Source of the DNA: Ignavibacteria bacterium
GTDB lineage: Bacteria; Bacteroidota; Ignavibacteria; Kapaibacteriales; UBA961
DNA: 42,881 nucleotides
NCBI GenBank assembly: GCA_947491315.1
Contig: CANLII010000020.1
Span: 1 to 42,881, forward strand
Direction: 5' to 3'
Positions 34,822-42,798 of this stretch are shown piece after piece. Numbering within the stretch: the stretch's first letter is position 1; each line of letters begins with the position of its first letter. The position numbers and the translations under genes are program-made. The notes under the pieces were generated by a model. The model was given only the letters and a program-made list of their open reading frames with translations, made no database searches and had not been told where the DNA came from.

Positions 34822-35847
34822 ATGAAGCAAGATTCTACTCTGCAACATTCCTCGGCTCAACATCCACAGCAACATGGACAATCACATGGTGCACAGCATG
34901 CTGAACATGCGCAGAACGAAGGTTTTACCTTTAATGCCATGTTCAATGAGAATTTAGGGGATCACGGCGGTTTCTATTTATTTTCCTACCATTTGGCTGA
35001 TCTGCCCTATGTCTTCGTTGATAATGGTTCATTCGAATTCTACCCGAATGTGTCTGCACTTGAAGCATCAGGAACATACGAATTGCATGCCGGTCATGTG
35101 GTTAAGACAGATGGTTCGCATATTCAATTGGATGTATCACCGACCAATTTTGTGGTATTTCAATGGATTTCCATGGTTGTGGTGATTGCGCTATTCATCA
35201 TTGGAAATCGCTCCTATAAAAAAAGTAACAGAGCTCCAAAGGGGATTGGTAATGCACTTGAAATGCTTACAATGATGATTCGTGACACCGTCGTGCGTCC
35301 AAATATCCCTAATGACAAACTTGTTTCCGCATATTTACCGTATTTCCTTTCTGTTTTCTTTTTTATATATGCGATGAATTTGGTGGGTTTGCTTCCGGGC
35401 GGACACACTGCAACTTCTGCGATCGGCACGACTGCAGGGCTTGCAATCACAGCATTTTTGATGGTGAATATTGTTATACCGGCCAAGGCGATGGGCCCGG
35501 TAGGAGCAGTTAAATCCTTCTTTCATCACTTATTGGGTGGAGCACCGTGGTGGTTGGCGCCGATTATGGTTCCGATTGAGGTGGTTGGGATATTCACGAA
35601 GCCATTCGCACTTGCTATTCGTTTGTTTGCGAATATGTCCAGTGGACACATCATTTTGTTCACACTCATTGGATTTATTTTCTTTTTCAATACAGCTGCT
35701 GTTTCGCCGGTTGTATCGCTCTTTTCGATCTTTATATATTTCTTAGAAATCCTTGTGACATTCCTTCAGGCATATATTTTCACTATGCTTACTGCGGTGT
35801 TTACAGGATTGGTGCTCGGCGATCATGTTGATGGAGAGCATCATTGA
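34822..35847 (+). CDS. atpB: ATP synthase F0 subunit a with His-rich N-terminal extension
   Basis: 341 residues. The C-terminal half has the five- or six-helix subunit a fold with the essential Arg in FALAIRLFANMSSGH, which drives rotation by interacting with the subunit c Glu, and the conserved LEILVTFLQAYIFTML helix. The first ~110 residues are an extra-long hydrophilic domain, as is common in Bacteroidota. It begins with a Gln/His-rich tract with His at 9, 14, 18, 22, 26 and 29. The C-terminus ends DHVDGEHH. The start at 34822 follows the preceding gene by 34 bp. A hairpin follows the stop. Confidence 0.96.
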   Translation: MKQDSTLQHSSAQHPQQHGQSHGAQHAEHAQNEGFTFNAMFNENLGDHGGFYLFSYHLADLPYVFVDNGSFEFYPNVSALEASGTYELHAGHVVKTDGSHIQLDVSPTNFVVFQWISMVVVIALFIIGNRSYKKSNRAPKGIGNALEMLTMMIRDTVVRPNIPNDKLVSAYLPYFLSVFFFIYAMNLVGLLPGGHTATSAIGTTAGLAITAFLMVNIVIPAKAMGPVGAVKSFFHHLLGGAPWWLAPIMVPIEVVGIFTKPFALAIRLFANMSSGHIILFTLIGFIFFFNTAAVSPVVSLFSIFIYFLEILVTFLQAYIFTMLTAVFTGLVLGDHVDGEHH

Positions 35848-35850
35848 ACT

Positions 35851-35871
35851 ATGAGCTAATAAATCGCTCAT
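35851..35871 (+). other. Hairpin between atpB and atpE
   Basis: ATGAGC and GCTCAT form a perfect 6-bp stem with a 9-nt AT-rich loop, starting 3 nt after the atpB stop. It is followed by T-rich DNA (ACCTTTTTGGTTTTTTT) leading to the atpE ribosome binding site. It may slow exonucleases or mark a processing point. Structure seen; function inferred. Confidence 0.45.
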
Positions 35872-35924
35872 GTATGTTGATTTGTCATTAACCTTTTTGG
35901 TTTTTTTACTGTACCAATTTTTTT

Positions 35925-35931
35925 TTGGAGA
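35925..35931 (+). promoter_or_regulatory. Shine-Dalgarno site of atpE
   Basis: TTGGAGAAAACAATG: GGAG lies about 7 nt before ATG 35937 in a long T-rich leader. Most other genes in the window have no such site, as is usual in Bacteroidota, so this one suggests strong translation of subunit c. It also favours 35937 over the in-frame ATG at 35925, which overlaps it. Confidence 0.5.
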
Positions 35932-35936
35932 AAACA

Positions 35937-36164
35937 ATGGATGAAAAAGGACTTGCATGGCTCGCTGCCGGTTTAGGCGTAGGTATTACTGTATTCGGCG
36001 TAGGTACAGGTATCGGACCTCTTGTAGCGGCAGCTCTTGAAGCAGGAGCTCGTCAACCAGAGACAGCAAAAGATGCTCGTACAACGATGATTATCGGTGC
36101 GGCTCTTATCGAAGGTGTTGCTCTGTTGGCTTGTATCATTTGTATTCTTCTCGCAACAAAATAA
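35937..36164 (+). CDS. atpE: ATP synthase F0 subunit c
   Basis: 75 residues from ATG 35937. Two helices form the c-ring hairpin: helix 1 (LAWLAAGLGVGITVFGVGTGIGPLVAAALEAG), the RQPE loop that contacts F1, and helix 2 (MIIGAALIEGVALLACIICIL) with the ion-binding Glu in ALIEG. The Gln and Ser/Thr ligands typical of sodium-driven rings are not present at the usual places (the helix-1 site reads GIGPLV and Glu is followed by Gly-Val), so protons are the likely coupling ion. The gene is flanked by hairpins at 35851-35871 and 36191-36216 and has a clear ribosome binding site, fitting the need for many copies per complex. Confidence 0.97.
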   Translation: MDEKGLAWLAAGLGVGITVFGVGTGIGPLVAAALEAGARQPETAKDARTTMIIGAALIEGVALLACIICILLATK

Positions 36165-36190
36165 TGTGTTGTGAGAATTGAAATTGCAAA

Positions 36191-36216
36191 GGCAGTCCTG
36201 CTTAGGTGGGACTGCC
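36191..36216 (+). other. Perfect 8-bp hairpin between atpE and atpF
   Basis: GGCAGTCC (36191-36198) and GGACTGCC (36209-36216) pair around a 10-nt loop, 26 bp after the atpE stop and 64 bp before atpF. There is no T-run, so it is probably not a full terminator. It could protect the upstream atpE message or partly stop transcription, giving more subunit c than b, delta or alpha. Confidence 0.6.
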
Positions 36217-36279
36217 ACGTATTAACTATATTCGTTTTGTCATGGGACAAAACATTTACTCACGATAAAGTATACTGAA

Positions 36280-36774
36280 ATGGACGCTTTGCTTAGTGTA
36301 AATCCCGGATTGATGATTTGGACTATCATCAATTTCTTGTTATTCTTTCTACTTCTTGGGAAGTTTGGGTTTAAGCCGATGCTTGCGGCATTGGAAGCTC
36401 GTGAACAGAGAATCAATGATTCTATAGATCAAGCTGAACAAGCCAATGAGTTGGCTCAAAAATCCATGCGGGAGAGTCGTGAAAAATTGTCGAAGGCGCA
36501 AAATGAAGTCATGGACATGCTGAAAGAAGGAAAGAATCAGGTAGAGTCAATTATTCGTAGTGCTTCTGAAGAAGCAGAGCGCATCAAGCAGGCTAAGCTT
36601 GAAGAAGCTTTGCGAGAAATTGCTCGTGAGAAAGAAGTTGCATTACAGTCATTGCGTACAGAAATGGCAACATTTATTGTGCAGGCAACAGATAAAGTCA
36701 TCGGTAAAGTGATCAATGCCGAACAGCATCGCTCTCTCATCGATGCCACGGTGAATGAATTGTCGAATAATTAA
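36280..36774 (+). CDS. atpF: ATP synthase F0 subunit b
   Basis: 164 residues: one N-terminal membrane helix (PGLMIWTIINFLLFFLLLGKFGF) and a long charged helix with Ala/Glu/Lys/Arg repeats (about 40-160), the peripheral-stalk coiled coil. The typical KPMLAALEAREQRI sequence follows the helix, and the end (MATFIVQATDKVIGKVI) contacts subunit delta. It starts 115 bp after atpE and ends 14 bp before atpH. The length is standard. Only one b gene is present, so the stalk is probably a homodimer. Confidence 0.96.
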   Translation: MDALLSVNPGLMIWTIINFLLFFLLLGKFGFKPMLAALEAREQRINDSIDQAEQANELAQKSMRESREKLSKAQNEVMDMLKEGKNQVESIIRSASEEAERIKQAKLEEALREIAREKEVALQSLRTEMATFIVQATDKVIGKVINAEQHRSLIDATVNELSNN

Positions 36775-36788
36775 TAAGAAATCGCACT

Positions 36789-37349
36789 ATGGCATCTTCA
36801 ACACGCATTGCAAATCGCTATGCATCCGCTTTGATGAATCAGGCAAAGGCTGATGGTACATTGGAAACGGTGTCGAAAGATTTTCAAGTCATCATGAATG
36901 TAGTCAATGCATCCGATGAATTCGTGGCATTATTAAAAAGTCCTGTTATCAGACACAATGCAAAAGTCAGCATTTTCAAGGAAATATTTGCCTCAGATAT
37001 TTCGCAATTGATGATGAACTTTCTGTTTTTGCTTGCTGAAAAGCATAGAGAATCCATAATTCCTGATATATTTTCTTCATTTATTGAGAAGTACAATGAA
37101 GAAATGAAATTGGTCCCGGTGCGATTCACATCTGCTGTTGAAATTGATGAAGCATTGCGTACTACATTGATCGAGTCCATTGCGAAAAGAACAGGTAAAA
37201 CCGTATTACCCACTTTTGCAGTTGATCCTGCTCTTAAAGGTGGAGTTACGATTCGCATTGCTGACACAATGATTGATGCTTCTCTTAGACATCAACTTGA
37301 TATTTTGTACAATGTTTTAACAGGATCGGCCAAAAAAACAGTGGCTTGA
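36789..37349 (+). CDS. atpH: ATP synthase F1 subunit delta
   Basis: 186 residues. The N-terminal helical domain begins STRIANRYASALMNQAKADG, the standard opening of delta, with SPVIRHNAKVSIFKEIF following; the C-terminal region has VRFTSAVEIDEALRTTLIESIAKRTGKTV and GGVTIRIADTMIDASLRHQL, the conserved signature. It joins the b stalk to the top of the alpha/beta ring. It is 14 bp after atpF and 27 bp before an unrelated outer-membrane protein gene that separates it from atpA. Confidence 0.96.
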   Translation: MASSTRIANRYASALMNQAKADGTLETVSKDFQVIMNVVNASDEFVALLKSPVIRHNAKVSIFKEIFASDISQLMMNFLFLLAEKHRESIIPDIFSSFIEKYNEEMKLVPVRFTSAVEIDEALRTTLIESIAKRTGKTVLPTFAVDPALKGGVTIRIADTMIDASLRHQLDILYNVLTGSAKKTVA

Positions 37350-37376
37350 GCCTTTTCGTTATACAGGGAAAACACG

Positions 37377-38183
37377 ATGACAACACTATGCTTTGTAATT
37401 GTCTGCACTTTGTTTGCAAGTCTGAACCTTTCTGCTCAGTCAAATGCGTCGACTGAGGGTGAAGGTGATGCACAAGTGGTTAGTTCTTTGAAGTTGAAGC
37501 CAAGAAACGGACTATTCTATATGTCCATGGGCTCTGGAAATCCTCAAAAGGAATTTCAGAGCAATATAGGAACGGGAGGATTTGCCTTCATCATGGGTGG
37601 AGGATATTCCTTTGAACCGATTCTACCCAAGAAAAATACTGATTTCAATGCCTCTTTGGTATTGGGTATGGATCTTGGTTATGTGACGCTCAGCAGAAAT
37701 ACGCGACCTGCGATATATTATCAAGTCTATGATGATTATATCTATTCAAATACTGTCGTACCACTTGATTTGTTCGCTCGATTGCAATTCAATGTTGCTC
37801 AATGGGTATTCCCATATGCTGAAATAAGTGGTGGTATGAATATCTATAGTGCCACGACAGATGGTGAGTATCGCGAGATAGTTCGTCGAGATGGACAAAA
37901 TGTTACGGAAACCAGGACCAGAGAGATTTATTCGAATCGTTCTGTTTTTTGGAAATATGGCATAGGTGCCGGCATGATGATTAAGCTCGTTGAGAATATC
38001 ACATTGCCAGATAAAGCTAGCAGTATTTTGCTTGACATCAAAGCCCGCTATAATTATGGATTACCATCCGATTATCAAAAAGTGATTGATGTTGATCAAA
38101 CCGGCACGACGAAGTATGAAAGTTATGAGAATGCAGGAACCGACATGTTATTTGTGCAGGCCGGCATCGCATTCAGATTCTAA
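37377..38183 (+). CDS. Outer-membrane beta-barrel protein inserted between atpH and atpA
   Basis: 268 residues with a signal peptide (MTTLCFVIVCTLFASLNLSAQ). The rest is all-beta with Gly/aromatic-rich strands (GLFYMSMGSGNP, GGFAFIMGGGYSF, ASLVLGMDLGYVTL, WVFPYAEISGGMNIY, YGIGAGMMIKL) and ends VQAGIAFRF, with C-terminal Phe as used by the BAM machinery. This gives about 10-12 predicted strands. No family name can be assigned. It lies 27 bp after atpH and 42 bp before atpA on the same strand, so it is probably co-transcribed with the ATP synthase genes although its product belongs to another membrane. Confidence 0.8.
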   Translation: MTTLCFVIVCTLFASLNLSAQSNASTEGEGDAQVVSSLKLKPRNGLFYMSMGSGNPQKEFQSNIGTGGFAFIMGGGYSFEPILPKKNTDFNASLVLGMDLGYVTLSRNTRPAIYYQVYDDYIYSNTVVPLDLFARLQFNVAQWVFPYAEISGGMNIYSATTDGEYREIVRRDGQNVTETRTREIYSNRSVFWKYGIGAGMMIKLVENITLPDKASSILLDIKARYNYGLPSDYQKVIDVDQTGTTKYESYENAGTDMLFVQAGIAFRF

Positions 38184-38225
38184 TTGAACATTTTTTTCTT
38201 TGAATAATACACAGGTAGATTGATC

Positions 38226-39785
38226 ATGGCAGAAGTTCGACCCGAAGAGATCTCCGCTATTTTACGCCGACAGCTTTCCGGCTTCGAGAATGAAGCCGAC
38301 ATCTATGAGGTCGGGACAGTTCTTCAAGTGGGCGACGGAGTAGCTCGCGTTTATGGATTGACAAAGGTCATGGCATCGGAATTGGTTGAATTCCCAAATG
38401 GTGTCATGGGCATGGTGCTCAATCTTGAAGAAGACAATGTGGGTGTCATTCTCTTTGGAGATGATCGCCTCGTGAAAGAAGGTGATACAGTTCGCCGTAC
38501 CGGTAAAATCGCTTCTGTGCCGGTTGGTGAAGCATTGCTCGGACGCGTCGTAAATCCTTTGGGCGTGCCCATCGATGGTAAAGGCCCTGTATTGACAAAT
38601 CAATCTTTGCCTATCGAGCGAAAAGCTTTGGGTGTAATTGAGCGTCAGCCGGTTACTGAACCATTGCAAACCGGTCTCAAGGCAATTGATGCTTTGATTC
38701 CTATCGGTCGTGGTCAGCGCGAGTTGATCATTGGTGATCGTCAGACAGGTAAGACTGTTGTTGCACTCGATACCATTATCAATCAAAAATACACTCATTC
38801 AGAAGAAGCCAAGAAACTTGGTATCAATCCGGTTTACTGTGTTTATGTAGCGATCGGACAAAAAGGTTCAACTGTTGCCAATGTTGTTGCAACTCTTGAA
38901 AAATATGGCGCGATGGAATATACCGTTATCGTTGCTGCTAATGCTGCCGATCCTGCACCACTTCAATTCATCGCTCCATATTGCGGTGCATCGATGGGTG
39001 AATTCTTCCGTGATTCAGGTCGCCACTCACTTGTTATTTATGATGATTTGACAAAGCAGGCCGCTGCTTATCGTCAGGTTTCATTGCTCCTTCGTCGTCC
39101 ACCGGGACGCGAGGCATATCCTGGTGATATTTTCTATCTGCACAGTCGCTTGCTCGAGCGTGCAGCGAAACTGAGTGATGCACTTGGAGGCGGATCCATG
39201 ACAGCTCTTCCTGTTATTGAAACACAAGCCGGTGATGTTTCCGCATATATTCCAACGAATGTTATTTCCATCACAGATGGTCAGATCTATCTTGAATCCA
39301 ATTTATTTAATGCTGGTGTTCGTCCCGCTTTGAATGTTGGTATCTCTGTTTCTCGTGTGGGTGGTAATGCTCAGATAAAAGCGATGAAACGTGTTGCGGG
39401 TCCATTGAAATTAGAACTTGCTATGTTCCGCGAATTGGAATCTTTTGCAAAATTTGGTTCAGACCTTGATAAATCTACGATGCAACAATTGCGTCGCGGT
39501 GGGAGACTGACTGAGATTTTGAAACAACAGCAATATTCACCCGTTTCTCTTGAAAGACAAATCGCCCTCGTGTTTGCAGCTACAAATGGATATCTCGATG
39601 AGATTCCCCTTGAGAATTGTCGTGAATTCGAAGATGAATTTCTTGAGCTCATGGAAACAAAGCACAAATCTCTCCTATTCTCAATCGTGGAAGTAAAAGA
39701 TATTACTGATTCGATCAGGAAAGACTTAAATGAAGTACTTACTTCATTCACAGAGAGATTCAAAGCGATTCGCGGAATCAATTGA
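38226..39785 (+). CDS. atpA: ATP synthase F1 subunit alpha
   Basis: 519 residues from ATG 38226 ([20 protein letters not shown]); the TTG 6 nt earlier is less likely. The nucleotide-binding domain has GDRQTGKT (Walker A), [33 protein letters not shown] and the [34 protein letters not shown] block. The C-terminal helical domain ends with [23 protein letters not shown]. This is the non-catalytic subunit of the F1 hexamer. The catalytic beta gene is not in the window. It is followed after 21 bp by hldD. Confidence 0.98.
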   Translation: MAEVRPEEISAILRRQLSGFENEADIYEVGTVLQVGDGVARVYGLTKVMASELVEFPNGVMGMVLNLEEDNVGVILFGDDRLVKEGDTVRRTGKIASVPVGEALLGRVVNPLGVPIDGKGPVLTNQSLPIERKALGVIERQPVTEPLQTGLKAIDALIPIGRGQRELIIGDRQTGKTVVALDTIINQKYTHSEEAKKLGINPVYCVYVAIGQKGSTVANVVATLEKYGAMEYTVIVAANAADPAPLQFIAPYCGASMGEFFRDSGRHSLVIYDDLTKQAAAYRQVSLLLRRPPGREAYPGDIFYLHSRLLERAAKLSDALGGGSMTALPVIETQAGDVSAYIPTNVISITDGQIYLESNLFNAGVRPALNVGISVSRVGGNAQIKAMKRVAGPLKLELAMFRELESFAKFGSDLDKSTMQQLRRGGRLTEILKQQQYSPVSLERQIALVFAATNGYLDEIPLENCREFEDEFLELMETKHKSLLFSIVEVKDITDSIRKDLNEVLTSFTERFKAIRGIN

Positions 39786-39806
39786 TAATATAGGAAATCT
39801 TGTCCC

Positions 39807-40778
39807 ATGATTGCAGTCACAGGAGCCGCCGGATTCATCGGTAGTTGTTTCGTGAAAACGCTCAATGAAAAAGGGTATAATGATATTTTGATCATTGATT
39901 CTTTGGAGCAAGATGATCGTTGGAATAATCTCGTGACAAAGCGCTTTCGAGGTATTGAACATCCAGAAGTATTCAAGAGAAAATGCTCTGAAGGACAATA
40001 TGATGCGAGCGATATTTCGGCATTGATTCATTTGGGTGCATGTTCATCCACCACCGAGCGCAATGCTGAATATCTTCTTGAAAACAATTATCGGTATAGC
40101 ATGGCCATGGCAACATTTGCTATGGCTCGTGAAATACCGTTCATCTATGCCAGCAGTGCTGCCACTTATGGTGGTGGTGAACAGGGCTATGATGATGCCT
40201 CCTCGATAGGTCTTCGTCCTTTGAATATGTATGGATATTCCAAGCAATTGTTTGATGAATGGATGATTAACAATGGCTATGAATCATCTGCCATTGGAAT
40301 CAAATTCTTCAATGTGTTTGGTCCGAATGAGTATCACAAAGGCGATATGGCCAGCATGATTTACAAATCATGGAAACAAGTGATGTCACAAGGATATATA
40401 TCGCTGTTTGCTTCAGATAATTCTGAATATCCCGATGGCGGACAAATGCGAGATTTTATTTATGTGAAGGATGCTTGCGAAGTGATGTGGAAGATGCTCA
40501 ATGAGAAATCCCCCAAAGGCATTGTAAATCTTGGTACAGGCAAAGCGCGTACATGGAATGATTTGGCAGGTTCGGTCTTCAAAGCGCTCGGCAAAGAAAC
40601 TGATATTCGATATGCGTCCATGCCTGATTCACTGAAAGGACAATATCAATATTATACTCAGGCAGAAATGAAGAAATTACAAGATTCTACTTCTGCTCAT
40701 GATTTTATGAAATTGGAAGATAGCATTGCTGATTATGTGATCAATCATTTGCAAGTTTCCACGCAACGATACTTTTGA
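39807..40778 (+). CDS. hldD: ADP-L-glycero-D-manno-heptose 6-epimerase HldD, between atpA and atpG
   Basis: 323 residues of the extended short-chain dehydrogenase/reductase fold: VTGAAGFIGS (NADP-binding loop), LGACSSTTE (the hallmark of HldD), YASSAATYG, YGYSKQLFD (catalytic Tyr and Lys), FFNVFGPNEYHKGDMASM and GTGKARTWNDLA. It converts ADP-D-glycero- to ADP-L-glycero-D-manno-heptose, the precursor of the LPS inner core, in the cytoplasm. Length fits the family. The other heptose genes are absent from the window. It is 21 bp after atpA and 26 bp before atpG, on the same strand, so it interrupts the F1 genes. Confidence 0.95.
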   Translation: MIAVTGAAGFIGSCFVKTLNEKGYNDILIIDSLEQDDRWNNLVTKRFRGIEHPEVFKRKCSEGQYDASDISALIHLGACSSTTERNAEYLLENNYRYSMAMATFAMAREIPFIYASSAATYGGGEQGYDDASSIGLRPLNMYGYSKQLFDEWMINNGYESSAIGIKFFNVFGPNEYHKGDMASMIYKSWKQVMSQGYISLFASDNSEYPDGGQMRDFIYVKDACEVMWKMLNEKSPKGIVNLGTGKARTWNDLAGSVFKALGKETDIRYASMPDSLKGQYQYYTQAEMKKLQDSTSAHDFMKLEDSIADYVINHLQVSTQRYF

Positions 40779-40804
40779 CATACATTTTTACTTGAAGCAT
40801 AGAT

Positions 40805-41683
40805 ATGGCAACACTGAGAGATATACGCAATCGCATCACAGCCGTGAAGAACACAGCCAAGATTACCTCTGCAATGCGCATGGTTGCTGCGGCAAAATTG
40901 CGCAGAGCACAGGAAGCTATTTTATCGACAAGACCATATACCGAAAAGTTTTCCGAAGTCCTGTCAAATTTGGCAGGCTCTGCTTCAGAAGACTATTTCC
41001 ATCCTTTACTCCGTAAACCCGAAGTCATCAAACACATTGCTATTGTCGTGATTTCTTCCGACCGTGGATTATGCGGAAGTTTCAATACGAATGTTCTTCG
41101 CTTGGCTCAGCAATATATTGAGCAAACTGTTCCTGCAGAATTTCCGCAAGCGAAAGTCAGTGTTGTTGCAGTAGGAAGAAGAGCTAGTCAATACTTCGCA
41201 AAAAGTTCATATGCAGTATTGGGCTTATATCCTGAGGTTTTTGCACAATTGAAATTTGTAACAGCATCAGAAATTGCAGGTATTGTGGCAAATGGTTTTA
41301 TCAATGAAGAATTTGATCGTGTGATGATTTTTAATAATGAGTTTAAATCAATCATCAAACAAGTTACAACATGCAAGCAATTATTGCCTGTTGAATCGGT
41401 GGCCAATGAATCTGCCACAAATAATGATTATATCTTCGAGCCAAGTCGCAGTGATATCATGGATACTATTCTTCCGAAATTTGTGAATACACTTGTATGG
41501 AAGGGATTGCTCGAGTCAAATGCTGCAGAACAAGCGGCAAGAATGATGGCGATGGAAAGCGCAACTACAAATGCACGCGATCTCATCCGTTCATTGCAAT
41601 TGTCCTATAATAAGGCTCGCCAAGCATCCATCACTACTGAAATGCTAGAAATCGTCGGCGGAGCAGAAGCTTTGAAGGTTTAA
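40805..41683 (+). CDS. atpG: ATP synthase F1 subunit gamma
   Basis: 292 residues. The N-terminal helix (TLRDIRNRITAVKNTAKITSAMRMVAAAKLRRAQ) and the C-terminal one (ARMMAMESATTNARDLIRSLQLSYNKARQASITTEMLEIVGGAEAL) form the central rotating shaft; DRGLCGSFNTN is the conserved loop. Length is typical. It is the last gene of the locus in this window; beta and epsilon are not here, and in Chlorobi they lie in a separate atpDC operon. An AT-rich hairpin follows the stop. Confidence 0.97.
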   Translation: MATLRDIRNRITAVKNTAKITSAMRMVAAAKLRRAQEAILSTRPYTEKFSEVLSNLAGSASEDYFHPLLRKPEVIKHIAIVVISSDRGLCGSFNTNVLRLAQQYIEQTVPAEFPQAKVSVVAVGRRASQYFAKSSYAVLGLYPEVFAQLKFVTASEIAGIVANGFINEEFDRVMIFNNEFKSIIKQVTTCKQLLPVESVANESATNNDYIFEPSRSDIMDTILPKFVNTLVWKGLLESNAAEQAARMMAMESATTNARDLIRSLQLSYNKARQASITTEMLEIVGGAEALKV

Positions 41684-41727
41684 AAGGTATAAAAACAAGG
41701 TATTTCTGTTGCTTTTATACTTTTTTA
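41684..41727 (+). terminator. AT-rich hairpin, probable terminator after atpG
   Basis: AAGGTATAAAA (41684-41694) can pair with TTTTATACTTT (41713-41723) around an 18-nt loop, with one G-T wobble, followed by more T. The stem is weak in GC but lies directly after the atpG stop and before a new transcription unit, which makes it the likely end of the atp operon. Confidence 0.5.
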
Positions 41728-41815
41728 ACATTCTTTGTAGCTTTTTTGTGGTGTATGGGCTGAGTTTTCAGCGTAATTTCGTGTCATATAATGAATGCAA
41801 TTTTTAAGGTTTGAT

Positions 41816-42517
41816 ATGAAAAAGAATTTCATGAGCATATTGCTCGCAAGTTTCGTGTTCTTCGGTCTTGCAACATTTGCTTCAAGTTGCAAAGATGATT
41901 CATGCGTGAATCCAACTGAGACTGCTGCTATTGTTGATATTGAAGCTTTTGACATCGATGCAACATATGCGAAAGTATTTTCCGGTAATGGCGATGTCAT
42001 TGAACAAAATGATCCACGCGGTGGTGGACCTGGCAAGCGTGATTCAGTACGCGGCGGTGGTCGTGATACAATCAAGCGTGATACATCTTCAAGACCAATG
42101 CCATGGCAATCTGTTCTTCCATGCCTGAAACTCACACCTGAGCAAAATGCAAAATTGCGTGAATTCATGATGGCTCAACGCGAATGTGAAAAGTCAGCTC
42201 GCGATCAATTTCGTACTGAATTAGAACCATTGCGCAGAGCTCAGAAAGCTGCAATGGATGCAATCCGTGCAGATCTCAAAGCAGGTACAATCACTCGTGA
42301 AGAAGCAAATGCAAAAGTGAGAGCTCTCAATGAGCGCATGAAGAATGCAACTCAAGAAGCCGAAGCGAAAGTAAGAGCAGCGGTGAAAGCATGCATGGAT
42401 AGATTTTTTGCAAGATTGGAATCCATCTTAACACCTGAGCAACTCGCTTTGTGGAATGAATGGAAAAGAACAGGCAAATCTCCTTGCCCAAAAAATCCAA
42501 TTGGCGTTAGACCATAA
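41816..42517 (+). CDS. Spy/CpxP-like lipoprotein with two LTPEQ motifs and an RGG-type linker
   Basis: 233 residues from ATG 41816, which follows AAGG and begins a clean lipoprotein signal (MKKNFMSILLASFVFFGLATFASSC; Cys25). The next ~70 residues are acidic and then basic with repeated RGGG and RDT (PRGGGPGKRDSVRGGGRD). From about 100 the protein is a long charged helical hairpin bounded by LTPEQNAKLREFM and ILTPEQLALWNEWK, the pattern of the periplasmic chaperones Spy and CpxP. Four Cys lie in or beside the helices. It may be a periplasmic chaperone or metal sensor. It has its own terminator, and the next gene encodes a similar signal peptide. Confidence 0.82.
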   Translation: MKKNFMSILLASFVFFGLATFASSCKDDSCVNPTETAAIVDIEAFDIDATYAKVFSGNGDVIEQNDPRGGGPGKRDSVRGGGRDTIKRDTSSRPMPWQSVLPCLKLTPEQNAKLREFMMAQRECEKSARDQFRTELEPLRRAQKAAMDAIRADLKAGTITREEANAKVRALNERMKNATQEAEAKVRAAVKACMDRFFARLESILTPEQLALWNEWKRTGKSPCPKNPIGVRP

Positions 42518-42542
42518 GCATTTAAATCCTGACTTCAATCGA

Positions 42543-42572
42543 AGCCTCATCCGAAAGGATGGGGCTTTTTTG
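42543..42572 (+). terminator. Rho-independent terminator after the Spy-like lipoprotein gene
   Basis: AGCCTCATCC and GGATGGGGCT pair (one G-T wobble) around a GAAA tetraloop, followed by TTTTTTG. It starts 25 bp after the stop codon. Strong and typical. Confidence 0.9.
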
Positions 42573-42798
42573 TTTATATGTGTAACCGATTCTCATTGTC
42601 AATGTTACTCTATTCAAGAAGGAAATGATAGATGAAAAAAGAATTCAAAAGGTAATGTAACCAAGCTTCATCATCAATGTTATTACTTCTGAAACACATG
42701 AAAACATTTGAACGAGAGGTTCAGTCAGATCGCCGGCAATCTGCATGACAGCTCACCAAATACAGAATACCTTTTAACTTTCTATAAGGAATAGAACA

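Noticed and set aside
38262-38798. 178-codon antisense frame within atpA, and similar antisense frames in other genes
   Set aside because: The sense frame is a fully conserved subunit; the antisense products show no motifs and reflect codon usage.
34208-41683. Broken ATP synthase operon (missing atpD and atpC)
   Set aside because: In Chlorobi and related groups beta and epsilon are normally encoded in a separate operon, so their absence here is not evidence of loss.
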